Assembly (NCBI GenBank): GCA_036897485.1
Contig: JAYMTF010000896.1
Location: forward strand, 1 to 28,566
DNA: 28,566 nucleotides
From: Pelargonium nanum
Taxonomy: Eukaryota; Streptophyta; Magnoliopsida; Geraniales; Geraniaceae
Reading direction: 5' to 3'
Shown: positions 10,945 to 21,600 of the stretch, piece by piece
How the letters are laid out: each line of letters begins with the position of its first letter
Numbering within the stretch: the first letter of the stretch is position 1
The notes under the pieces: generated by a model
What the model was told of the DNA's origin: nothing
Seen by the model: only the letters and a program-made list of their open reading frames with translations
Database searches by the model: none
Translations under genes and position numbers: made by a program

Positions 10945-11830
10945 AGCTCAGATTTGTTTCTGAAAATAAGAACACAAATAAGCTACAAAAGTTACACAAA
11001 ATTATGAACCCCCACACTAACAAAATTCATTCAAACAACATTTAAGGCATAAAACCACTCTATCAGGATAAACGACAAATAAAATATCGATTTCCCTTTC
11101 CCCTCTCCACCCCAAAGAAAAGGCTCCAAAGACAAACAATCACAACAGCAGGGCAAGATAAACCCAAACAAATCGAACTAAAGTACTGTTTCTAACTTTC
11201 TATCACAATTGCATAGTGTTTATTCAGAGAAAAAAGTGGGGGAAAAAGTACCTTGAAACAAGATTACAAAACAAAACAAATTTTCTCCTACAACATTCTT
11301 CATCGATACATTATAGATTAAACCACGCAAAAAATTCAAATTTCTTGTTGTTCAGTTCCCACGGAGAACAAAAGGAAACTCATCGAACAAATAAATTTCC
11401 GATTCTCTTACTTTCAATACAAAATCCATGAAATTTCTAACGAAACCCTAATTTCCATTCGTTTCGCTTCTGTAATTTTCTCGAAGACCAAAGAGACAAT
11501 ACAAGAAAACCTACGTAGAAAACTCGCTGACCTACCAAATTGCAACAAAATCAGAGAGGAGAAAACCGTACCGAGATCAAGGATGAGATAGCAATCAGCG
11601 TCAACAAGCTAAGAACTGCAAATATAACCGAATTCAGATCAGAATCACAACAATTGAACAAAATAAAATCAGAATTCTTGCTTTATATAGAGAAAAAATA
11701 GGAGAAATCGATGAAATCGCCTCACCTGTGCACAAACCCTAAGCGTTTCGGATTTGCCAGAATCGATGGACGCAGTATATGCCATATAGAAGGAGACGGG
11801 TGGTTTTGCACCAGAGCCAGGGGTCATTGT
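10945..11830 (-). other. Spliced 5' leader of the elongation factor gene
   Basis: Splice consensus suggests leader exons upstream of the start codon at 10944: the coding exon begins at about 10959 after a TTTTCAG acceptor, a 44-nt exon lies at 11572-11615 between a TTTGCAG acceptor and a GTACGG donor, and a first exon lies at and above 11726 with a GTGAGG donor. The sequence between has no coding character. Other leader splice forms are possible. Confidence 0.45.
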
Positions 11831-12040
11831 CGGTGAATACAATAACGACGTCGTTTCACTTCTCCTAAGCGCTTCCGGAATAGGAATCAAATAAAGCAAA
11901 AATAAAAATCCAGCTAGATATAGAGCAAAGAGAGTTTATACACGACAGGTCGTTCAAATCCATCGTAACGAATCTGGACGACAGGTCGTATCCATGTAAT
12001 TTCTATAACCGTCAATTTTGCTTGTTTGTGTGATGGTTTT
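11830..12040. promoter_or_regulatory. Divergent promoter region between the elongation factor gene and ATG10
   Basis: A TATAAA box on the minus strand (11935-11940) could position elongation factor transcription near 11905. Just upstream of it are two identical ACGACAGGTCGT motifs (11942-11953 and 11978-11989). A perfect 12-bp palindrome, AACGACGTCGTT (11844-11855), contains a GACGTC bZIP-type core and would fall in the leader. No clear TATA box for ATG10 was found, and the placement of its start is uncertain. Confidence 0.5.
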
Positions 12041-12796
12041 AAGGTTGAAGGAAACGAGAGTCCGATTCTTCCTTGACCACAGCAAGCTGCGATTCCTCCA
12101 TTGGCGGAGCCTCAGATTCAGCTACAACCTCGTAATTTCCGAAGGGTTTGGTTTCTTTTGGCTTTTTCATTTTTTATTTCTGATTTCAATCTCTCAGCTG
12201 CTGAAAATTTTCTCTTTTTTTTTTCCTGGCAATTTGAGTATTATTTTACAAGAAAAACTTTCAATTTCCTATGGTAGCTAGTTCTGGTTTAAGCTATGAG
12301 TATTTCCTCTTAATCAGTTCATGAGTATTTTGAAATTTCAAAGATCTTGCAGCATAGAATTAGCATTAAGCAATACCTTTTTCCTGTGGCTATCAATTTG
12401 CTATAGATGAACTTGTCATGTACAGAACAGGGACTGTCTAATGACAAAATGAGAGAAAAACCCAGAAGAAAGGACAGAGTTCTCAAATTTTACTCGTCGG
12501 TGCCATGCTTTGGAAATAATTGTTATGCTTTGTAGTTCATTGGCTACCAAACTTACTAGTGGTGAATTTTACCCCTCTTTCCCGAGTGATGAGGAAATTA
12601 TGTTTTTGTGGCTTTGCTTCATTTGATATTTCATCTTTTTTATTATGAGCCTAATGCAGGTTTCTTAAAGTTGTAAATATTGCATCTAGAATAAGTGATA
12701 AGTTAGTTCTACATTATATAGAGTTGGCCGTTAATGTCCATTTTATCCTTATACTTCTTGCATTCGGCTGTGACAGCTTCAATCGAGTAATTAGTC
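12041..12796 (+). other. Probable 5' leader and leader intron of ATG10
   Basis: No separate gene is supported. A possible leader exon near 12040-12133 ends at a GTAATTT donor, and an ATGCAG acceptor at about 12660 would rejoin the leader before the ATG at 12797. This is based on splice consensus and spacing only. Confidence 0.35.
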
Positions 12797-14441
12797 ATGA
12801 ATATTACATCATGGGATGGAACCCTATCGTCCAGTGATTTCTTTCTTGCTGCTTGTTCTCTTGTTGAGAAATGGAAAAAGGCCAACCCTGATTTTCCTCC
12901 ATGGTCATGGGTCCCTAGTCCAAGACAACCATGGGTTGCTTCTCGTGAGGTCGGTTCTGTCAATTGTTTTTGTTACCCACAGTTTTGATCAGTTCATGCT
13001 CTAAAGTTATCTATATCTCTCAGGTGGAGGGATATTTATCTATGGAGAATGTATGTCGTCTTAGGTCAAGTAAGGTTTGGGCCTTTGCCTTTCTATAAAA
13101 TGAAGCCCAGTCTCCGTAAAGCTAAGTTGATTTTACAGCTGTCATAATGTTTCATTCAGGAAGATCACGAAGAAGGAAGTTGCAATGAGGAAGAAGAGAC
13201 CAGCTGCTCTGACTGGGAAGAGACCACCGATAGTGCCACGTTGGTATATTGTTTTTTCTCTCTTTTTTTTTTGGCTCACTGTCCTGGTTCTTTCTTGCGT
13301 TCATAATCAGGCGTGGAAATTGTTCATCAATGCCGAAACCATAATTTATTGACCATTTGTCCTTTCTCGTGTCATTCACTACATTGATCATGTTCTTGTT
13401 CTATGTGCAAGATCCTGAGCAATCACCATCAAGTACAGCACTACGATTTCCACATAGTGTACAGTGCTTCTTTTAGGGTTCCAGTGCTATATTTCCGTGC
13501 ATATCGCAGTGGTATGTTTTTCTCTATGAAACCAAATGATATAGTGTGTGATAGTTGGACATTCTACTTGCACCATTCATGTAGTCTAGTTGTTTACCCA
13601 ATTGTTCACATAAGATACGGGACCTGCACTAATTCATCCCCTGGTGCACACCAGTTGTGCTTAGGAGTCAGAGACATAATGTATATTTTGACAACTTCAG
13701 CGTGTTCTTATCAATATATGCTGCTAATTACCTGATTTAGCTAAACTGTAATTTCAATGCTTCATATATGATTTACCAAATCAAGTGTCATGTACTCGTG
13801 TTGTTAATTATAGTTAAAACAAAATGTAACGAATGCCTCCATCTATAAACTGATTTATTTTATGAAGCATACGTCTCCGATACTGTCCTAATTACTGGTG
13901 TTGAAGTATATAGATGGAGAACCAATGGTATTGGAGGAAATTGAGAAGGACCTTCCTGCCTGCTCTTCAAGAGTGTTGTTGGAATCAAAGTGGACATTCA
14001 TAACTCTGGAGGTTCCGACATTTCCCTAATTATCTCTGTTTTCTTCTCTTCTTTTCTTTTCTTTTCCATGCTTGCTAATGTAGTATAGATAGTTACGTAC
14101 TATCTTGATAAGGACTAACCAAGTAGTAACTTATATGCTCTTTTAATGAGGAAGTAATCGTGTGCAAAATAGAAAATGGTTAGATCTGAAGCTAATTTGT
14201 CGCACCTTTGAAATCTCATCAATTATAGGAGCATCCCTACATGAACCGTCCATGGTACAAGTTACATCCATGCGGGACCAGCGAGTGGATGAAGCTGCTT
14301 TTCCTCGGTGATGATTCTCGAGCTAAGCACGGAGTGGCAATTGAACTATATCTGGCGTCGTGGCTTTCAGTTGTCGGGCAAGCTGTTGGTCTTAAAATAC
14401 CTCTTGAAATCCTGAGCAACAATAATAACAATCAGTTGTAG
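12797..14441 (+). CDS. ATG10: Ubiquitin-like-conjugating enzyme ATG10
   Basis: Six exons: 12797-12949, 13024-13074, 13160-13243, 13412-13511, 13914-14011 and 14229-14441. All introns are GT-AG and in phase, giving 232 residues. ATG10 is the E2-like enzyme that takes activated ATG12 from ATG7 and attaches it to ATG5 in autophagosome formation. Recognisable blocks are VEKWKKANPDFPPWSWVP, EGYLSMENVC, YDFHIVYSASFRVPVLYFRA, LLESKWTFITLEEHPYMNRP and the catalytic segment YKLHPCGTSEWM, with the presumed active cysteine at residue 177. The end IELYLASWLSVVGQAVGLKI is typical of plant ATG10. Exon 3 encodes an acidic, Ser/Glu-rich insert (EEDHEEGSCNEEEETS) in the least conserved region. The protein ends in an Asn run (NNNNN). 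The exact acceptor of exon 4 is the least certain splice site. Confidence 0.93.
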
Positions 14442-14459
14442 TTGTTGTTGTTAGTTGTT
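14418..14459 (+). repeat. AAC/GTT inverted simple repeat at the ATG10 stop codon
   Basis: An AACAATAATAACAA run (14419-14432) encodes the Asn-rich tail, and a GTTGTTGTTGTT-type run follows directly over and after the stop codon. With G-U pairs the two could form a hairpin in the mRNA at the end of the reading frame. It may simply be a mirrored microsatellite. Confidence 0.4.
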
Positions 14460-14639
14460 ACTGTCTCACTTGGTTATAAGAAGCTTTTATTACTTGTTGA
14501 ACAGCTTCTGTGTCTCCATATAATTACTTTTATTTTCTTCTTGCACTGTCATTTCCATGGAAACCAAAATACAGCAACAAATGTGAGGGTGTGCATGTAT
14601 TCTTGTAAATCACAAGAAGGTTAATGACATGAGTTGATA

Positions 14640-14859
14640 AGAACTTGATCACTGCAATTTGCTGCAAAGCTAACAGTAAAACAAGAAGAAAAAATTTACC
14701 ATATATCACCTGTCCATGAACTACAGCAACTTATTAACAATGCCAAATTACAAAATCTTTGTTTATCTAGTGAGGTTAACCATTACTAGATATGAGTTGA
14801 TATCAAATTTAGATGCAAAATCTCTTTTATTCTAAAAAGTTGACTATCTCAATTGATTA
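14640..14859. other. Intergenic DNA after ATG10
   Basis: AT-rich sequence with no ORF of coding character and no RNA gene seen. It leads into the GGTCRACC repeat tract. Confidence 0.4.
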
Positions 14860-15199
14860 GGTCAACCTATTGCGGATTGACAATTTATTTGAAATATATC
14901 TCATAACATGGTTTGCTTTACCCATTTTTAATTTGGGTCGACCTAATTTTTCTATATAAATCTTTGTATATTTTATTAGGCCAGCCGTTCAAGATGATTA
15001 AGTCAATCAAATATGGTTCGACTTTTACGTGAAAACAATCAACACAAATATTATGGTCGACTCTTATTTGACATAGGTCAACCTAAATTTATTGTGGATC
15101 GACCTAATTTAATAATAAGTTAAACATGTCCAGGTCAACCAATTTACAACTTAATCGACCCTCAAAATACGTAGGTCAACCTTCTTAAATGGGTCGACT
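14860..15199. repeat. Degenerate interspersed GGTCRACC motif array
   Basis: Nine copies of a GGTCRACC-like octamer lie within about 340 bp: 14860 (GGTCAACC), 14936 (GGTCGACC), 15055 (GGTCGACT), 15076 (GGTCAACC), 15097 (GATCGACC), 15133 (GGTCAACC), 15153 (AATCGACC), 15174 (GGTCAACC) and 15192 (GGTCGACT), plus a weaker GGTTCGAC near 15015. Several continue as CTAATTT or CTAAATTT. The spacing is irregular. Each GGTCAA reads TTGACC on the other strand, the W-box core. It could be a decayed tandem repeat, transposon subterminal repeats or a clustered binding site. Confidence 0.6.
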
Positions 15200-15469
15200 C
15201 AATAAACATGCGTATATTGTTGCAATACTTGCATTCTGACAATTCTAATCAAACAATTTAACTTTACATATTTCCTTTTGAGCCTCATTTTACACTGTAG
15301 TTTACCGAACAAACCCGTTAGCCATTTTTACAGACATTTTACTTTCTCTCAGTTACATTTATAATCATTTGAAATAAGCAATCCAAACGAGCCCTACAAG
15401 TCACATGCATGGAATGTGTCAATACAATCTATTAATGAATAATATGTTATGTTAACAAATTGCACCAAA
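15200..15469. other. Intergenic DNA before tRNA-Leu
   Basis: There is no gene. The stretch CAAACGAGCCCTA near 15387 resembles, in reverse complement, the GGGCTCGTTTGG ends of common plant hAT/PIF-type MITEs. No second terminus was identified, so no element is called. Confidence 0.3.
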
Positions 15470-15509
15470 GTTGAGATGGCCGAGTTGGTCTAAGGCGCCA
15501 GATTAAGGT

Positions 15510-15542
<33 letters not shown>

Positions 15543-15550
15543 TCTCAACA
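15470..15550 (+). tRNA. tRNA-Leu (anticodon AAG)
   Basis: This is an 81-nt class II tRNA. The acceptor stem pairs GTTGAGA with TCTCAAC, followed by discriminator A at 15550. The anticodon stem is CCAGA/TCTGG around loop TTAAGGT, giving anticodon AAG (reads CUU; A34 is usually modified to inosine). A long variable arm (TCCGAAAGGGCG region) is typical of tRNA-Leu. The internal pol III promoter is intact: A box near 15477-15488 and B box GGTTCAAATCC at 15529-15539. There is no intron and CCA is not encoded, as expected for a nuclear tRNA gene. CAA trinucleotides just upstream suit plant pol III initiation. Confidence 0.97.
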
Positions 15551-15554
15551 TCCA

Positions 15555-15559
15555 TTTTT
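15555..15559 (+). terminator. RNA polymerase III terminator of tRNA-Leu
   Basis: A run of five T residues begins four bases after the tRNA 3' end, the expected pol III stop signal. Confidence 0.8.
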
Positions 15560-15561
15560 CA

Positions 15562-15666
15562 TGGGCCTGACTTTGCCCATTACTTCAGTTTTGACCCAAT
15601 AAGGATTCCAAGCCCAATTTAGATTTTTTTTTTCAATAACCACCTAGGCCCATTTCTTGAAGCCCA
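15562..15666. promoter_or_regulatory. Four site II (TGGGCY) elements between tRNA-Leu and PSAL
   Basis: TGGGCC or TGGGCT occurs at 15562-15567, 15611-15616, 15647-15652 and 15661-15666, the last three as reverse complements. They lie about 300-400 bases upstream of the PSAL start. A TATATAT at about 15683-15689 and a GATAAG (I-box, light-response type) at about 15773 follow. The motifs are seen directly; their use is inferred. Confidence 0.5.
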
Positions 15667-15960
15667 ATTTCAATTTATCTTCTATATATTGCTCCCAATT
15701 TCATTCAAATATATTAGTGGCCATACAAAAATGGTAGCAAAATCAACACATTGTGGTTGTGGATAATATAGATAAGGTGAGAAGCAATATCTCATCCAAT
15801 GAAATGCTAGCAAATATTGACACCTCATCTTAAGAGCCACAAGTTTCAGAGCATTAGATACACTCAGCATTGTCAGAAAATCTAACATCCTCCATAATCT
15901 TCCTCTTATATTTTTCTGCACATTACTCTCTCTGAAGGAGGTTCTTCTCAAGTAACAACA

Positions 15961-17454
15961 ATGGCAGCTCCAATGGCCAGCCAGCTGAAGAGCAGCTTTG
16001 CTCCATCCCTAACAAGGTCCATCATGCCCAAGGGCATCTCTGGCTCTCCCTTCAGATTCTCTCCCTCCAAGAGAACCTCTTGCTTCACTGTCAAAGCCAT
16101 CCAGTCTGACAAGGCAAGTATCTATATTCCATGTTTCAATTGCTTACAAAAATCTATTAAAATGGTCACTTTACTACCAGGAGTCAGTCAAATTAATTGG
16201 GTGTCACATTTGTTTAGTTTAGTTTAGACTTTAGATCTTGAGTTTAAGTATAAATGGGTGAGGTATGAAAGAGTAGCTGTGTAGAAACTAAAACCATACA
16301 CCAATTGATCATCCATGATTGGATATGTCAATATAATTCATAGAACAAGTAGGAAAGAATTAATTTGTGCATGTGTTTTACTATTGTAATCTTTTTACAA
16401 CATTTACTAGTATAATTGCTTATATTTGTATTGTTGTATTAGATATGCAGATAATACTGAATTTTCAAACATTTCAAGTTAGACGTGCGATTGGTGCGAA
16501 AAGAGACATCAAAACACATGCACCAATAACACGTGAATTTAACATATGATAAAAACCTCAATTTATTCCTTAAACTTTTGCAAATAGACCCAATTTGTTT
16601 TAAAAAATAAAATAGTCTTTAAGCTTTCAAATATGAATCTCAAATTGTCTCATACATCAGTTTTTTCTGCTTCGAGTCCTTTAGTACAATTTAATCATCG
16701 CATCCACAAATAATTGAATAAAAATGTTTTTCAATATATTTTAAAATTTCACGTCAGACCATATAACAACATTTTTATCCATATTTTAAGCTCGAAGATC
16801 ATTTTTTTTAAGTTTTTTTTTATAAAAAAAACTCCCGAGCTAAATTAGATCATACAAAAAAGTTCACGACCAATTTGGAGTATCTACCTTAACATTTGCC
16901 AAACACTCACTCTTAAATATTATGAATTTAACATTTGTTTTGTGTACAAAACTATGGTGCAGCCAACATTTCAAGTGGTACAGCCAATCAACGGCGATCC
17001 ATTCATCGGAAGCCTCGAGACACCGGTGACCTCAAGCCCGTTGATCGCGTGGTACCTATCCAACCTCCCCGCCTATCGGACGGCTGTGAATCCACTTCTG
17101 AGGGGAGTGGAGGTGGGCCTGGCCCACGGTTTCCTCCTAGTGGGCCCATTCGTGAAGGCGGGCCCACTGAGGAACACAGAGTACGCCGGCGCGGCCGGTT
17201 CTCTGGCCGCCGCCGGTCTTGTTGTGATATTGAGCATCTGCTTGACCATGTATGGAATCGCATCCTTCAACGAAGGAGATCCGTCCACCGCCCCGTCGCT
17301 GACCTTGACCGGCCGGAAGAAGCAGCCGGACCAGCTGCAGACCGCCGACGGGTGGGCCAAGTTCACCGGAGGATTCTTCTTCGGAGGAATCTCCGGCGTC
17401 ACCTGGGCTTTTTTCCTTCTCTATGTTATTAACCTTCCTTACTATGTTAAGTAA
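15961..17454 (+). CDS. PSAL: Photosystem I reaction centre subunit XI (PsaL), chloroplast precursor
   Basis: Two exons, 15961-16113 and 16963-17454, encode 214 residues. Residues 1 to about 46 form a Ser/Thr/Lys-rich chloroplast transit peptide, with likely cleavage near VKA-IQSDK. The mature part is PsaL from [20 protein letters not shown] to [10 protein letters not shown], with hydrophobic helices in the [29 protein letters not shown] and [19 protein letters not shown] regions. In plants PsaL helps form the docking site for light-harvesting complex II during state transitions and contacts PsaH and PsaO. Protein continuity (QSDK then PTFQ) places the donor at AAG|GCAAGT, so the only intron is of the GC-AG class; no nearby GT donor keeps the frame. 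The 849-bp intron has a CACGTG core near 16530. Confidence 0.97.
16114..16962 (+). other. GC-AG intron of PSAL
   Basis: The intron starts GCAAGT after exon end AAG and ends GGTGCAG. Except for the second base it is a perfect match to the donor consensus, typical of functional GC donors. It is AT-rich and contains an 8-bp inverted pair, ATTGGTGC and GCACCAAT, near 16489-16526. No gene is nested inside. Confidence 0.88.
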
Positions 17455-18609
17455 ATTTGGGGCATGTTTGTGTGGTGATGTCAAATACTTTGGGAGTGTA
17501 ATTGTTGTATAAACATGTTGGAATTTGAATCAAGAGAGTAATTGTTGCAAATGTGCATGTGATTGAACACTTGCTGATTGCCAAGTTATTGTATGCATGT
17601 GTTCTTATGTTTTGTGGTAGATACTGAATATAAATTGTGCACACAAGGATCAATCTTTTGCACAAACATATGTCTGCTCTTGTGAATTCGAATCTGGGAG
17701 GAGTTCGGATTCGATTGCATCGAATTATGAGTTCGTAATTATAAAGGGTAGTGCAAATCCAATTTGGATGGAGTTGGAATTGAATTGAATCAAGTTTCAT
17801 ATCTTTAGTATAAGATGTGCAGATTGGTGTGAATTTGTTACGTTCGATTTATATTTTAAAATATAAATTCGACTAATTTGATACAAGAATAATTATATTA
17901 AATTGGTTTTAAGCTTAATTGAATTTCAAATGCTTGCAGTATTTAATTAAAATTGTCATCTCTAGTTCAAATGCTCACTAAAATGAGAAATGGATGGATA
18001 ACTATTGAAAGTAGGTTTATACATATGAAACAAATGAATATGAGTCAATGAGGAGGATACACCACATTAAAATTGCATACATACTTACTCCAATAAATCT
18101 GTGTGAATGGAGCTGGATCCCATAATTTTAATGTCTTATCGATGACATTATTGGTGATTTATCTTAAATTAATTTTTGTTCGTTTTAGCCTAAGTCAATT
18201 TTGACTTGTCACTGAATATCGATACTAAGGATTAGAGCGTTAGCAATTATTTAGCTTTATCGTTTAGTTTTAGTAGAGTATTATTCTCGTTTGTTCATAG
18301 TTTTGCAAATGAAGTTGCCCACACTTTATTCGGAAGCTATCTCCTTATCATTATCATGTTTAAATACTTGGGGTGAGTATGTCATTTGTCAAGTTACTCA
18401 AGATGTATAATTTGCAGATTCGTACAACGAACTTTTTATTGGATTTAGAATTTGAAGAAGGTGCCTTTGGTGAGCGTATTATATGTGTGTAGCATTTTAC
18501 AAAGGACGAGAACCAGAGAATCGTTATCCCGTACAAAACCGTCGTAATAAAATAAAAAAGCAAGGGTTGTCGCTGAAAAGAAAAACAGGAAAGAAGAAGA
18601 AGAAGCAGC
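17455..18609. other. PSAL 3' UTR and intergenic DNA
   Basis: No gene is evident. The PSAL 3' UTR occupies the first part. About 17670-17880 has several similar GAATTCGAAT / TTCGGATTCGA / TCGAATTA words, a loose AT-rich repeat. The last 100 bases before 18610 become purine-rich (AAAGAAGAAGAAGAAGCAGC), a likely leader of the next gene. I found no clear TATA box. Confidence 0.4.
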
Positions 18610-21600
18610 ATGGCAATACAAGCTGTCCAAGCGAAAGCTCCATCTCTTCACTCTCACAGTCCCCAAATCCAATTCTTCCGCTCCTCGGCTGCGCCTCCAC
18701 CGTCTCTCCTGGTTTCGCAGACCAAAGCTCACAATGGCCGGAGAAAATCTCTCAACCGATCAAAAGCCGACGATCGCGAAGAGGTCTATATTTCTTTTCT
18801 TTCCATTTTGATTTTCTGGCAAAATACGCATAAATTAGGGTTATAGTTAAACGTGTTTGTAACTTGTTTACAGAGTTATTTGATTGATGCTCCTGTGTCT
18901 GTCGGAGATGGCTTCTCGTTCAGTGGAGGTACCTAGGATTCTCTCCTTTTCAAATTTTCTTCTGGACATACAGTTAGTATTGTGTGTGAATTTCAATTCA
19001 AATTGAGGTTTTTTTTTCACATTTTACAGGAAAGTATTCTGATGGACCAAGTCCTTCTGATGAATGGTTTAAGAAAGGAAAGATAGTGAGTTTGCTTCTC
19101 GAATTTCAATTTAGTTTGTGTTCGTGTGATTTTTAGGTTTATGAATGAATAAAACTTTACTTTTGTTAATTGGATCAAAAGAAAACACTGGAAATGATTC
19201 AGTTATAACCTTGTACTTGTATTAGTCTTTTTATCACCAAAATTTGTGAAGGCACAATTGTATTATCCGCGACAGAGTCGGTTACATAGGAGAATGTTGT
19301 GCTATACTATATGGGCGAACATATTCACTGCTGAAAATTTGATGTCTGATCTCATACACAGGAAAATATTGCGGAATTTGTGGCATATGATCTCACACAC
19401 GTAGGCTAATATTGTGGTCATTTTGAATTAAAGTAAAAAATGTGGGGTTGCATAAAAGTTCTTATAGCTTTGGCTGTGCTTGAACTATCTTCACAGTTCA
19501 CTCCACCGAATATAATTGATCCTCTAGATTTCTTCTATAAATTTATTATCATGGTTTAACCTAGTTTTTATCATGCCTTAAAAAAGTAGAGTGGATAATA
19601 AAGTTTATATGGAGCAATCAATTGTGCAAGTTAATTACACATCTTGATTCTTAGTCCACGATCATGTAACCCACCGAAGTCTGTCTCAGGCTATAATTTT
19701 CTAGCTTAATGGGTTCTGTTATGTAGTTTGAATAATAAGATTAGGAGGTCATCATTGTTATGAGCTTTCACAAGAATAATTTTTATAAATAATTCTTTTT
19801 TTCTAGGTGAAAGCATATACTGTTGGTGGTTCTGGTGAGCAGGCAAAAGATCCAATTTTTGGACTTACCATGGGGGGTGGTTCTCAGGCTTCTACTGATA
19901 TTTTCAGGTAAATCAAAAAGTGCTTATAAGAAACTATTATATTGTTTGAAGATACATTCATAATGCATACACCTTTGAATTATAAGGTCTTAGGTCTCTA
20001 CAGTATGCAAGAATTGAGGTTGGATTATTTGCAGGGCTCACCAATTGAACAATGCTCAATATGATTTTGTGCAATAGATGGTTCTGCGTTGAAACTGGAA
20101 ATCCTGATAACTCTTCAGTTATTTTAATCCATGGCTTTCCTTCACAGGTTAGTCTTTTTATGTTAATTGCAACTTGCAAGTACAATGTCATCTAACATCT
20201 CTTTCTTGAATGGGTTTCGAAAAGACAGCCATAATTAGGAAAAATTACAGATACCCCCCTATTGAATGTGTTATGTATAATTGAATATCCTCTATCGGTG
20301 TGCTTCAGTTTATGTATGAATTCACTAAAGTTGTTTTGGTCTATGTCGTCGTTGAATTCCTGGAACAATATGAGCTCTTGAAGTTACTAATAATCAAGAT
20401 ATGTAAAATCTCAATCAAACTCCATGTATAAATGTTATCTGATGTGATGATGTTGACAGGCATACTCTTATCGCAAAACTCTTGCTACACTCTCCAAGAA
20501 CTTTCATGCCGTAGCTTTTGATTGGTTAGGTGAGATCATAAGTTGCAGTTGGCTTGTAGTAGCAGATAAATATTTTGAGAATCTTTCTTCCTCTCTTTCT
20601 CTCTCTCAGATGATTATTTTCTTTTCCCTCCGTTTCATCTATGTGGGTATGACTGGATGAAATGTAATAATTTTTTTTTTTTTTTTGATGTTTTAGCTCT
20701 CTTTTTTATTCCTTTATTGGGATTTTGTTCTGAATTAATGAAAGAAGACATTCAAATTTGATGAATTCATTCACTTTCCCCCCCTGCAGTCCTATACATT
20801 TTCAGGAAGAAGGAAGATGAAATTCAAAAGTTTCAGAATAATACATCTGACCAGTTCCTTGAGAGTATATTGATTAGGCTCATATATATGTCATATAGTG
20901 TAGAACATCCACTTAGGAGGTTATTTATTTGTTTATAGAGCAGCAGGTTTCCTTGTTAAGTCAGTGATTGTTTGCTTCTATGTTTTTGTTCCTAATTGTT
21001 TTTAAAAAAAAGAAGAAGATATGATTGACTTCTCCAGTTGACTCTAAGTTAGCACAAGAAGTACTTTGTTGATACTTCACTCCATTATATTACAGGCTTT
21101 GGATTCTCAGATAAGCCCCAGCCAAAATATGGTTTTGATTACACTATGAAGGGTAAGCTTTATCAGCCTAAACTTTTGATTGGTTTCTACACTGCAGTAT
21201 CATTTGATTCACTTTGGTGATTATCTATTTCTAATATAATTCTATGGTTTGTAGAATATGTGACATCCTTGGAGTCCCTTATTGATAAACTTGCCATTGG
21301 TAAGGTCTCACTTGTTGTCCAGGTATGGTTTTCATCTCTTTTGTGGACATGTTCTCTTACCGTTACCATTATATAATGTTTCACTGAAGAGTAATTTTGA
21401 CTTTTGTGCTTTCCAGGGATACTTTTCCCCGGTCGTTGTTAAATATGCGAGCACTCACCAAGATAAGCTTGACAATTTGATACTCCTAAATCCTCCTGTA
21501 TGGATCATCTGGAACTTCAACGTTTTATATTTCTTTATTGTTTCTCGTATTTTTGTTTTTTCTCTTGTTAACCTTTTATGGTTATAATTTACAATCTTTC

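Noticed and set aside
13403..13735. Forward ORF of 110 codons treated as a separate gene
   Set aside because: Its first part is ATG10 exon 4 (13412-13511) and the rest is intron read-through.
14860..15199. CRISPR-like array
   Set aside because: The repeated unit is only about 8-14 bp, degenerate and irregularly spaced in a plant nuclear context.
16540..16920. MITE within the PSAL intron
   Set aside because: A weak partial match between CAATTTG-type blocks at the two ends is not good enough to call terminal inverted repeats or a target duplication.
16935..17432. Arg/Gly/Pro-rich 165-codon frame
   Set aside because: It is an off-frame reading of PSAL exon 2.
17003..17484. Long open frames on both strands overlapping PSAL exon 2 (up to 170 codons)
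   Set aside because: They are shadows of the GC-rich PSAL exon. Only the PsaL frame has recognisable, conserved protein sequence.
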